Positions 1-5,573 are shown, numbered from the stretch's first letter. The stretch: 5,914 nt of DNA from RGIG3009 sp045595845 (GCA_045595845.1 JAZOBF010000005.1:1-5914), one strand, 5' to 3'. Numbers and translations are program-made. Notes: generated by a model not told the origin, from the sequence alone.

Positions 1-398
1 GGACTATACCCCATATCAATCACCTGCTGTCGTCCACCCGTAAACTCATCACGGTTTTCATCCTTGATTTTTGCCGCATGATAACAACTTGTTTTGTGAA
101 ACTTCATACTATCCGTGTTTAGAACATAGGTCGTTTGTCTCTGCCCGACACCGGTAGTGCTTGTCTTTTTAGTCGTTGTCGTTTTGTTTTTCGTAGTAGT
201 GGTAGTTGTTGTAACTGTTAATTGCGTCTCTTTCTCAAGAGTAGACATTATCTCCTCAACGGTGGTAGTCGTAACTATCACCGAAGAAATTTCTTGAGTA
301 TTTTCGGTTGTTTGTACAGAAGTAGCGCCATCTTCTAAACACCCTCCCATGAAAACAACTATAACAAGCACCAAACCCCAAAGTAATATTTTTTTCAA
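1..398 (-). CDS. Thr-rich lipoprotein with C-terminal His/Cys domain (partial, cut at window edge)
   Basis: This reading frame begins with TTG at 398 and runs out of the window, giving 132 codons plus two bases. A GAGGTGA ribosome site sits 6 nt upstream (405-411). Residues 1-20 form a type II signal peptide: two Lys, a hydrophobic stretch, then the lipobox MGGC with Cys20 as the lipidated residue. The mature protein should therefore be tethered to the outer face of the membrane. Residues 26-90 are a low-complexity Thr-rich linker with Thr runs broken by Lys. From residue 91 a folded domain starts (YVLNTDSMKFHKTSC) and continues through ENRDEFTGGRQQVIDMGYSP. It resembles the small His/Cys, probably zinc-binding, domain seen at the C-terminus of many clostridial nucleases and lipoproteins, where a CxxC pair normally follows GY-P; that part lies outside the window. 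Function is unknown. It is divergent from the XRE gene, which may regulate it. Confidence 0.85.
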   Translation of the reverse strand, partial: MKKILLWGLVLVIVVFMGGCLEDGATSVQTTENTQEISSVIVTTTTVEEIMSTLEKETQLTVTTTTTTTKNKTTTTKKTSTTGVGQRQTTYVLNTDSMKFHKTSCYHAAKIKDENRDEFTGGRQQVIDMGYS

Positions 399-420
399 AT
401 CTTGTCACCTCACGAACATC

Positions 421-449
421 TTGCACCCGTATCGGTGCATATATATTAT
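421..449 (+). promoter_or_regulatory. Probable sigma-A promoter for the XRE gene
   Basis: TTGCAC (421-426) and TATTAT (444-449) are spaced 17 nt apart on the plus strand. The -10 hexamer overlaps the -10 hexamer of the divergent lipoprotein promoter almost base for base, so the two promoters probably compete. An alternative -10, TATAAT at 460-465, has no good -35 at the right distance. The assignment is by motif only. Confidence 0.5.
422..439. promoter_or_regulatory. Dyad between the divergent promoters, candidate operator
   Basis: TGCACC (422-427) and GGTGCA (434-439) form a perfect 6-bp inverted repeat around a 6-nt centre. It covers most of the plus-strand -35 box and the first transcribed bases of the lipoprotein mRNA. 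A bound dimer could thus block both promoters. The neighbouring XRE protein is the obvious candidate ligand, but this is inferred from position. It could instead act as a small 5' hairpin in the lipoprotein transcript. Confidence 0.4.
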
Positions 450-473
450 AAAGTCAATCTATAATAATGTCAA
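445..473 (-). promoter_or_regulatory. Consensus sigma-A promoter for the lipoprotein gene
   Basis: Read on the minus strand, TTGACA (468-473) and TATAAT (445-450) are separated by exactly 17 nt. Both hexamers match the consensus perfectly. The start point should fall near 438, leaving a leader of about 40 nt before the TTG start codon at 398. A promoter this strong in front of a lipoprotein gene suggests it is held down by a repressor under some conditions. Confidence 0.85.
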
Positions 474-513
474 GCAATTTGTTCTTAAACAAGTGCAAAG
501 GGATGGCGTTATT

Positions 514-741
514 ATGAATGCGAGCATTGAAAAACAAATTGGGCAAAACATACAGCGATTGCGCGAAAAGGCAAACATGACACAAGAAATGTTGGCCACA
601 AAACTGCAAGTTAACGGTTGTGACATCACTCGAAGTTCTATTGCAAAAATTGAAGTAGGACAACGGCACCTCTATCCGGATGAAATTCTGTTGATTAAAC
701 AAATTTTGAATGTGTCATTTGAGGAAATTTTTGAAATATAA
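514..741 (+). CDS. Small XRE-family helix-turn-helix transcriptional regulator
   Basis: The product has 75 residues and is essentially one HTH_3/Cro-CI domain (about residues 7-70). It shows the usual pattern: IGQNIQRLREKANMTQEMLA (helices 1-2), a recognition helix around DITRSSIAKIEVGQRH, and YPDEILLIKQILNVSFEEIF at the end. The sequence is typical of short stand-alone XRE regulators common in clostridia. It is predicted to bind DNA as a dimer in the cytoplasm; no sensor domain is present. I chose the ATG at 514 because AGGGA (499-503) lies 10 nt upstream and the fold starts right after it. The longer frame opening at 349 would run backwards through the lipoprotein signal peptide and both promoters. 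The gene looks more AT-rich than the GH39 and rqcH genes. Its target is unknown; autoregulation and control of the divergent lipoprotein are plausible. Confidence 0.9.
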   Translation: MNASIEKQIGQNIQRLREKANMTQEMLATKLQVNGCDITRSSIAKIEVGQRHLYPDEILLIKQILNVSFEEIFEI

Positions 742-772
742 AGAGCTCTTGCTTTTGCAAGAGCTCTTTTTT
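740..772 (+). terminator. Strong rho-independent terminator after the XRE gene
   Basis: A perfect 13-bp stem (740-752 with 757-769) closes on a TTTT loop, and the T run extends to 772. The stem begins inside the XRE stop codon. Read on the minus strand it follows the stop codon of the rqcH remnant immediately and is followed by TTTATATTT, so it may be bidirectional and may once have terminated the original rqcH gene. Confidence 0.92.
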
Positions 773-845
773 ATGATTTCTTAAGGCGGACAACTAACAT
801 CTTATCGGGTGTCACATACACCGTGGGATTGGTTTCGCAGATCAC
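758..845. repeat. Direct repeat copy A (rqcH 3' end)
   Basis: This segment matches 2356-2440 in the same orientation. From 770 to 845 the two copies align without gaps with five mismatches in 76 positions. The left extension (758-769 against 2356-2367) has one mismatch and a 3-nt length difference in the T run. The match covers the final codons of rqcH, its stop codon and the first arm of a terminator stem. Beyond 845 similarity fades, with a possible gapped continuation around GCACCT (854-859). Confidence 0.9.
771..845 (-). pseudogene. rqcH: Remnant of rqcH 3' end (last 24 codons and stop)
   Basis: Read on the minus strand, these bases encode the same last 24 residues as the intact RqcH, with the stop codon at 771-773. 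Four of five substitutions change the amino acid (Tyr to Cys, Arg to Pro, and two Ala to Val) and one is silent, which suggests loss of constraint. Upstream coding sequence is missing: the frame is lost after 845 and there is no start codon or ribosome site, so nothing is expected to be made. It is most simply a displaced or duplicated 3' end of the rqcH gene that lies 1.6 kb to the right. It cannot be a separate small gene, since the matching residues are the end of the NFACT-R domain. Confidence 0.85.
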
Positions 846-867
846 ACGGAGGGGCACCTCTCTATTC

Positions 868-880
868 CGAAAACTTTTCG
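868..880. promoter_or_regulatory. Palindrome upstream of the GH39 promoter, possible operator
   Basis: CGAAAACTTTTCG is a perfect 13-nt palindrome with a single central base. It ends 12 nt before the -35 box of the hydrolase promoter. Such a position would suit an activator or repressor site. No regulator gene adjoins it, and an AT-rich palindrome this short can arise by chance. Confidence 0.3.
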
Positions 881-892
881 TTTCTCCTCACC

Positions 893-922
893 TTGACACG
901 CGCATCCGCCCTGTGCCATAAT
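893..922 (+). promoter_or_regulatory. Sigma-A promoter for the GH39 gene
   Basis: TTGACA (893-898) is followed after 18 nt by CATAAT (917-922), preceded by TGC, which gives an extended -10 (TGn). The start point should be near 929, so the leader would be only about 17 nt. The promoter lies just beyond the rqcH remnant, so the hydrolase is transcribed independently. Confidence 0.75.
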
Positions 923-945
923 AGCGAAAAAAGGGAGTGATTGCT

Positions 946-2241
946 GTGACATGTGTTCATTTAAATTTCCAAAATCTCACCGGTACCCGCATCAAGCCAA
1001 TGCACGGTATTGGTCAACCGCCGTTGCCGGGGAATCTCAATTTCTCCATGTTTCACTACCTCAGCGAGGCGGGAATACCGTTCTCTCGCCTGCACGATGT
1101 CGCCGGAGCCCATTATGTCGACATTCCAAAGCTGTTCCCCAACTTCGAAGCCGATCCTACCAACCCTGAAAACTACGATTTCGCTTTTACCGATCGACTT
1201 ATCTGTGCGCTGATGGAATCGGGGTGCGAACCATTTTTCCGATTGGGCGTCACCATTGAAACCCAGTGCACGGTGCGTGCCTATCACATCTATCCACCCA
1301 ATGACAACTTGCAGTGGGCCCGCATCTGTGAGGGTGTCATCGCCCACTATACCGAGGGGTGGGCAGACGGCTACACCTTTCCCATCCGTTACTGGGAGAT
1401 TTGGTGCGAGCCGGAAAACGAAGAAGATCCCATGATAAACCGTCTGTGGCGTGGTACCGCCGAACAGTATTATGACCTATACACCGTTGCCTCCCGCCAT
1501 CTGAAAGCTCGTTTCCCACACCTCAAAATCGGCGGTTACGGCAGTTGCGGTTTCTATGCTTTGAAACATGTCTATATCCCCGCAGCCAATAGCTCCCCTC
1601 GTCGCGAATATTTCATTACCTTCTTTGATGGCTTTTTGAAACACATCACCGAACACGATGCGCCACTGGACTTCTTTTCGTGGCACAACTACGATAGCCC
1701 CGAGCACGGCCAGATCTACGCGCAGTATGTCCGTGACCGTCTGGATGCCGCCGGTTTCACTCACACGGAATCCTCCTGCAACGAATGGAATTACCAGTCC
1801 AATACGCGTGGTACGGCATCCCACGCCGCGCTGATTGCCTCACAAATGCTGATATTTGAAAACAGTCCGCTGGACAGTGCGATGCACTACGATGGCCGTG
1901 TCGGTGTGGCCGAGTACGGCTCACTATTCCACCCCCTAACCTTATCACCATTCAAAGCTTACTATGCGTTTTGGGACTTTAATCGTCTGTATCAACGGGG
2001 GCAAAAGGTCGTGTTGTCCGATCCGCTGCCCGACGGTGTCTACGCCGTGGCCGCCACCGACGGAACAACCGGAACGGTGATGTTCTCCAACCATAGCGAA
2101 CACGCCGTTTCGTTGGACATACACACCGCAACAGCGCCGTGTACCTGCTACCTCACCGACGATACCCATGACCACGAGTGTGTTTCCTTCAACGGAGTAC
2201 TACCTCCCACTTCCTTCCTCTTGTTGGAATATATCCTTTAA
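946..2241 (+). CDS. GH39-like glycoside hydrolase (clan GH-A), cytoplasmic
   Basis: The product has 431 residues. I chose the GTG at 946 because AAGGGAG (931-937) sits 8 nt upstream; the in-frame GTG at 937 overlaps that ribosome site. Features of a clan GH-A (beta/alpha)8 barrel related to GH39 beta-xylosidases are visible: RLHD (48-51), FFRLG (97-101) on an early strand, WEIWCEPE (150-157) with Glu155 as presumed acid/base, SWHNYD (245-250), and CNEWNY (278-283) with Glu280 as presumed nucleophile. The gap between the two Glu residues, about 125, fits the family. The last ~65 residues (VYAVAATDG to LLLEYIL) look like the C-terminal beta-sandwich. There is no signal peptide, so it should act inside the cell on imported small glycosides. 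The residue before the acid/base, Asn in most of the clan, is Cys154. No transporter or sugar regulator lies nearby, so the substrate (xylosides or others) cannot be set. Confidence 0.85.
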   Translation: MTCVHLNFQNLTGTRIKPMHGIGQPPLPGNLNFSMFHYLSEAGIPFSRLHDVAGAHYVDIPKLFPNFEADPTNPENYDFAFTDRLICALMESGCEPFFRLGVTIETQCTVRAYHIYPPNDNLQWARICEGVIAHYTEGWADGYTFPIRYWEIWCEPENEEDPMINRLWRGTAEQYYDLYTVASRHLKARFPHLKIGGYGSCGFYALKHVYIPAANSSPRREYFITFFDGFLKHITEHDAPLDFFSWHNYDSPEHGQIYAQYVRDRLDAAGFTHTESSCNEWNYQSNTRGTASHAALIASQMLIFENSPLDSAMHYDGRVGVAEYGSLFHPLTLSPFKAYYAFWDFNRLYQRGQKVVLSDPLPDGVYAVAATDGTTGTVMFSNHSEHAVSLDIHTATAPCTCYLTDDTHDHECVSFNGVLPPTSFLLLEYIL

Positions 2242-2247
2242 CAACAC

Positions 2248-2285
2248 AGAAGCACCGCAGCCAACCGGTTGCGGTGCTTCTTGTA
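2248..2285 (+). terminator. Terminator-like hairpin after the GH39 gene
   Basis: AGAAGCACCGCA (2248-2259) pairs with TGCGGTGCTTCT (2270-2281). Inner pairs, including a G-T wobble, extend the stem to an AACC loop. It starts 7 nt after the stop codon. The following tract (TTCTTGT) is only modestly T-rich, so termination may be less sharp than at the other hairpins here. Confidence 0.7.
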
Positions 2286-2286
2286 T

Positions 2287-2321
2287 ACAAAAACGGCGTA
2301 GTCCGTAAAAAGCTACGCCGT
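2287..2321 (-). terminator. Rho-independent terminator for rqcH
   Basis: On the minus strand a 9-bp stem, ACGGCGTAG with CTACGCCGT (2313-2321 and 2293-2301), closes on an 11-nt loop and runs into TTTTTGT. It lies about 45 nt past the rqcH stop codon, and faces the GH39 terminator, insulating the two convergent genes. Confidence 0.82.
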
Positions 2322-2355
2322 ATCTTGCATGAGAACCGTCCTTTGGGGTACGACA

Positions 2356-2440
2356 CAAGAGTTCTTTATGATTTCTTAAGGCGGGCAGCTAACATCTTAT
2401 CGGGTGTCACATATACCGTGCGATTGGTTTCGTAGATCAC
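2356..2440. repeat. Direct repeat copy B (3' end of intact rqcH)
   Basis: This is the counterpart of 758-845. It contains the last codons and stop of the functional rqcH gene plus about 10 nt beyond. The right half of the terminator stem that follows copy A is absent here; only a relic of one arm (CAAGAGTTCTTT, 2356-2367) remains, and a different hairpin at 2293-2321 now serves rqcH. Confidence 0.9.
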
Positions 2441-4123
2441 CATGCCCGGTTTAGCACCTGTCGGCTTTTTCACATACTTAATCTGCGTGTAGTCCACCGG
2501 TACTTGGGCGGAATCTGCGGCCTTTGAGTGTGTTGCCGCCAAAACTGCCGCCTGCATTAACGTTTTCTCGGGTGGCATTACGCCGTCCGTTAACACAACG
2601 GTATGCGAACCTGCAATATTTTTGGTGTGGAACCACCAGTCGCTTCCCTTGGCTGTGCGAGTAGTTAACTTATCGTTCTGTACATTATTCCGTCCCACAA
2701 GAATGGTAAAGCCGTCATCGGACACGAATTCAAACGGTTTGGTGGGCGGTGGCGGTTTTTGCTTTGTGCCTTGTCGGCGCAAATAACCGGTGCCAATCAA
2801 TTCTGCACGCAGCTCGTCTAATTCTCGTACGGTAGTCGCGCGGGAGAGTGCATCAAACACCGAATCCAAATAGAGAAGATCTTGTTCACCGATCGCTATC
2901 TGTTGACCTAATATTTCCTCTGCCGTTTTGGCTTTGCGATACTCTTTATAATATTTCTGCGCATTCTGTGTTGCGGACAACGACGGATCAAGCGGGATAC
3001 AGACGGTAGCACAATTTTCATCGTAATAGTTAATCAGCTCTGCCTTATCCGCACCTTTCGGTATGGCGTGTACATTGGCATTGATAAGATCGGCATACAA
3101 CCGCTTCTCGTCACGCTTGCCCGAATCCGCCAGTTCACGGCGCTGATTGTTAAGTTTGCGTGAAATACGGTCAACGGTGGTATTCAACACACGCCAAATA
3201 TCCTGTGATCGCTGACGCATGCGCTCAGCGGCATCCTTTTCGGCATAGAAATCATCCAGCAACCGAGAAAATCCGTCTACTTCGCGGCCTATCGCCGACA
3301 AACCGTATTGCGTGATGGGTAAAAAGCTGAAATCAAGCGGTGTGTGATCGGTACGGTATACAATATACGGCGTACGCTTTTCTTGCGATAACAAAGCTTG
3401 GCGAATACGGTACAACGCCCGTTCCAAGCGGTGTTGTTGTGCCTCGGTAAGCGCTCCGTTATCATCTTCCCCTCGCAAGGTTTGATGGGCAATTTCACGG
3501 CACACAAGCGGAGAAAGACCTTGCGTGCATGAGCGGATCGCGCGGTCAAGCGGGGCTCCGCCCTGCATAATACGGGCAGTCACTTCCTCAACGGTATTGT
3601 TCAGCAAATCCACGCGTACCGAATCCACAAGCGGCACAATATAACCGATACCGGGTAGAATCGGACGCATCGGAGACATGGTAAGATCTACGCGCTTGAT
3701 GGCATCTACAACCCTATCGTCACCATCAATCAAAATGATGTTGCTGTACCGTCCCATCACCTCGACAGCGAGGGTGAGTCGTACCATGTCACCGAGTTCG
3801 TTAACCGCATCAAAATCAAAATACAACACCCGCTCAAGCCCAATTTGACGAACCGCCACCAATCGCGCGCCTGTCAAACGCTTGCGCAACAGCATACAAA
3901 ACATCGGCGGCGACGGCGGATTCTCAAGTGCTATCTCGGTAAAATGCACACGCGGCGAATTTACCCGTGCAGACAGATATAACTTGAAAGTGCCTGAAAA
4001 CGAGCGCAACGAAAGCACCAGCTCCTCTTTAGAGGGTTGGTGTATTTTATCCACACGCGCGCCTTGTAATCGCGTTTCGATTTCCTGTCGCAAACAATGC
4101 AGGTATGCGCCGTCAATTCCCAT
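2366..4123 (-). CDS. rqcH: RqcH/NFACT family ribosome quality control protein (older name FbpA)
   Basis: The product has 585 residues, close to the usual ~570 of bacterial NFACT proteins. The family (Rqc2 homologues) binds 50S subunits carrying stalled peptidyl-tRNA and directs tRNA-Ala to add alanine tails that mark the chain for proteolysis; older annotations call it fibronectin-binding. Seen here are the NFACT-N start (MGIDGAYLHC...RVDKIHQPSKEEL, 1-35), EVMGRYSNIIL (121-131), a charged helical, probably coiled-coil, middle (about 285-445), and the NFACT-R domain (about 462-580) with GRNNVQNDKL (477-486), DWWFHTKNIAGSH (495-507) and VKKPTGAKPGMVIYETN (551-567). The usual Asp-Arg pair near residues 97-98 is Glu97-Arg98 here. 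The ATG at 4123 has GAAGG (4133-4137) 9 nt upstream, inside the end of nif3, only 5 nt away, so translation is probably coupled. It is last in the trmK-nif3-rqcH unit. Its 3' end is duplicated beyond the hydrolase gene. Confidence 0.95.
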   Translation of the reverse strand: MGIDGAYLHCLRQEIETRLQGARVDKIHQPSKEELVLSLRSFSGTFKLYLSARVNSPRVHFTEIALENPPSPPMFCMLLRKRLTGARLVAVRQIGLERVLYFDFDAVNELGDMVRLTLAVEVMGRYSNIILIDGDDRVVDAIKRVDLTMSPMRPILPGIGYIVPLVDSVRVDLLNNTVEEVTARIMQGGAPLDRAIRSCTQGLSPLVCREIAHQTLRGEDDNGALTEAQQHRLERALYRIRQALLSQEKRTPYIVYRTDHTPLDFSFLPITQYGLSAIGREVDGFSRLLDDFYAEKDAAERMRQRSQDIWRVLNTTVDRISRKLNNQRRELADSGKRDEKRLYADLINANVHAIPKGADKAELINYYDENCATVCIPLDPSLSATQNAQKYYKEYRKAKTAEEILGQQIAIGEQDLLYLDSVFDALSRATTVRELDELRAELIGTGYLRRQGTKQKPPPPTKPFEFVSDDGFTILVGRNNVQNDKLTTRTAKGSDWWFHTKNIAGSHTVVLTDGVMPPEKTLMQAAVLAATHSKAADSAQVPVDYTQIKYVKKPTGAKPGMVIYETNRTVYVTPDKMLAARLKKS

Positions 4124-4128
4124 GTTTG

Positions 4129-4872
4129 TTAACCTTCAATAGTAGAATAAGGGGCTTCTCCCTTGTAATGATGAATCGTAAGATCGGCAAATGATTCCTG
4201 TAACCATGCACAAAACCGATCCGTAATCGCATTTTCCGTTGCATAATGTCCGCCGTCTACCAGCGTTTTGGTGCACGGGACCAACAACCATTCGTGATGC
4301 TTGACCTCACCCGTTAACGCGGCATCCACACGGTCGAGTACGGCAAGTACCATGTCCGCGCCGCCTCCGCCGCACACCGCTACGGTACGGATCATATCGC
4401 TTCCCTGCTTAACACGCACCGCCGTATCCAAGCACTGTGACACATACGACGCAAACACATTCGACGGCATAGAAGCAGGCAACTCACCAATACGGGACAT
4501 GCCGTCCGGTCCGACCTCCACATTGGTAAGTCCCAGTTTTTCACATAAGCAATCGTTTACACCGCCCTGTGTTTTATCCGCGTTTGTGTGCATGGATATC
4601 ACCGATATACCGGAACGGATCAAGCAATGAACCATATTCTCCGCCGTAACGGTTTTCAGCGCATCAAAAATCACGGGATGGTGGGTAACAATCAGTTGGG
4701 CTTTTTTGCGTACGGCCGTTTCGACGACAGCCTTTGTCATATCCAACGCAACCACAACTGCTGTCACCTCTATAGACGCATCGCCGACCAGAAGTCCGAC
4801 ATTGTCCCATTCTTCAGCCAGTTCAAGCGGTGCTTTTTGCTGAAGTACGGCATAAATATCTTGTACGGTCAT
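4129..4872 (-). CDS. Nif3-like dinuclear metal centre protein (YbgI/YqfO family), short form
   Basis: The product has 247 residues and matches the NIF3/DUF34 family, often labelled GTP cyclohydrolase 1 type 2, though its cellular role remains unsettled. Metal-ligand motifs are all present: THHPVIFD (63-70; His64, His65), MHTNAD (94-99; Asp99) and GGHYATEN (207-214; His209, Glu213). The fold starts with EEWDNVGLLVGD (20-31), also a family hallmark. The length equals the short form typified by E. coli YbgI; the central PII-like insertion of the ~370-residue Bacillus YqfO is missing. The start ATG overlaps the trmK stop codon (ATGA), with GGAGG (4879-4883) 6 nt upstream, so the two genes are co-transcribed and probably translationally coupled. 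The trmK-nif3 pairing is conserved in Firmicutes. Confidence 0.93.
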   Translation of the reverse strand: MTVQDIYAVLQQKAPLELAEEWDNVGLLVGDASIEVTAVVVALDMTKAVVETAVRKKAQLIVTHHPVIFDALKTVTAENMVHCLIRSGISVISMHTNADKTQGGVNDCLCEKLGLTNVEVGPDGMSRIGELPASMPSNVFASYVSQCLDTAVRVKQGSDMIRTVAVCGGGGADMVLAVLDRVDAALTGEVKHHEWLLVPCTKTLVDGGHYATENAITDRFCAWLQESFADLTIHHYKGEAPYSTIEG

Positions 4873-5519
4873 ACAACCCCTCCGTTTTTCTCATATTCCT
4901 CGATTTGGCACAATAAATTCACAATATCCGCATCACCGTGCTGCTGCTTACGCAAGCGATTTTTGACGGTTTGCAAATACCCCGCACCCGACGGTAACGG
5001 AATTCTGCCTACATGACATAATAACTCATCCACAACAAACACCCCGCCCTTGAAAGCGGCATGGATAACGGTATACCAATGCTTACCATCTTGTACAACG
5101 GCTTCGCTCAAAATATCAAAACCGTTTTCCCATAAATAACGGCGCAGTTTTTCCGCACGCGTCATCGGTTGTAAAATCATTCGATATCGCTCTTGTTGTA
5201 CCCACGGCGCATCCGCTAAAATCATGGCAATCGTTTCCCCGCCCATGCCGGCAATTACAATATCGTCAACCTCGTCGGGATGTACGGTCTGCAGACCGTT
5301 CCCCAAACGAACATCAATCTTTTGGGAAAGTTCAGCTTCCCCTACGGTGCGATTTGCAGCAGCAACAGGACCTTTTTTTACATCCGATGCAATGGCGTAT
5401 GTACACACGCCGCTTTTTACCAGTTCGACCGGTAAGCGAGCGTGATCGGTACCGATATCGGCAAGTCGGCTTCCTTTTCGCACAAAAGCCGCAACCTGTG
5501 CTAAACGAGCATCCAACAT
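4869..5519 (-). CDS. trmK: tRNA (adenine(22)-N1)-methyltransferase TrmK
   Basis: The product has 216 residues and belongs to the TrmK/YqfN family (COG2384), which uses S-adenosylmethionine to make m1A at position 22 of tRNAs. A Rossmann-type domain fills the first ~150 residues: motif I LADIGTDHARLP (19-30), ASDVKKGPVAAA (44-55) with Asp46 likely touching the cofactor ribose, VIAGMGGETI (88-97) as the characteristic motif IV region, and LQPMTRAEKLRRYL (116-129) followed by DGKHWY (144-149). The last ~60 residues form the helical, probably coiled-coil, tail. The family's usual DHG in motif I reads DHA here. The ATG at 5519 is the first possible start: an in-frame TGA lies three codons upstream. 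Its ribosome site is weak (GAGTGA, 6 nt away). I see no convincing promoter between it and the hairpin upstream. Confidence 0.94.
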   Translation of the reverse strand: MLDARLAQVAAFVRKGSRLADIGTDHARLPVELVKSGVCTYAIASDVKKGPVAAANRTVGEAELSQKIDVRLGNGLQTVHPDEVDDIVIAGMGGETIAMILADAPWVQQERYRMILQPMTRAEKLRRYLWENGFDILSEAVVQDGKHWYTVIHAAFKGGVFVVDELLCHVGRIPLPSGAGYLQTVKNRLRKQQHGDADIVNLLCQIEEYEKNGGVV

Positions 5520-5540
5520 ACTACTTCACTCAATCCTACG

Positions 5541-5570
5541 AAAAAGGCAGTTCATGCGAACTGCCTTTTA
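5541..5570. terminator. Bidirectional terminator hairpin between the DUF1858 gene and trmK
   Basis: AAAAGGCAGTTC (5542-5553) and GAACTGCCTTTT (5558-5569) form a perfect 12-bp stem around ATGC. On the minus strand it is followed by a T run and lies 4 nt past the DUF1858 stop codon, so its main job is to end that transcript. It also sits only about 20 nt before the trmK start, so read-through may feed the trmK operon. Confidence 0.85.
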
Positions 5571-5573
5571 TCA

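Noticed and set aside
349..513. Longer start for the XRE protein adding 55 residues
   Set aside because: The extension runs antisense through the lipoprotein signal peptide, ribosome site and both promoters, has no ribosome site, and is not part of the XRE fold.
758..845. Repeat considered as an insertion sequence end or CRISPR-like repeat
   Set aside because: There are only two copies, 1.6 kb apart, with coding content identical in register to the end of rqcH; no transposase, terminal inverted repeats or spacers are present.
961..1347. 128-codon minus-strand frame
   Set aside because: It is an antisense shadow of the GH39 gene and resembles no family.
2248..2321. Pair of adjacent hairpins considered as a structured RNA or riboswitch
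   Set aside because: The two hairpins are each explained as terminators of convergent genes; no further conserved structure is visible.
2178..2435. 85-codon plus-strand frame across the GH39/rqcH junction
   Set aside because: It spans two terminator hairpins and the antisense of the rqcH end; coding is implausible.
3289..3549. 86-codon minus-strand frame inside rqcH
   Set aside because: It overlaps rqcH in another frame on the same strand and has no family resemblance.
4588..5016. 142-codon plus-strand frame
   Set aside because: It lies antisense to trmK and nif3, which are clearly real; no recognisable domain and no ribosome site.
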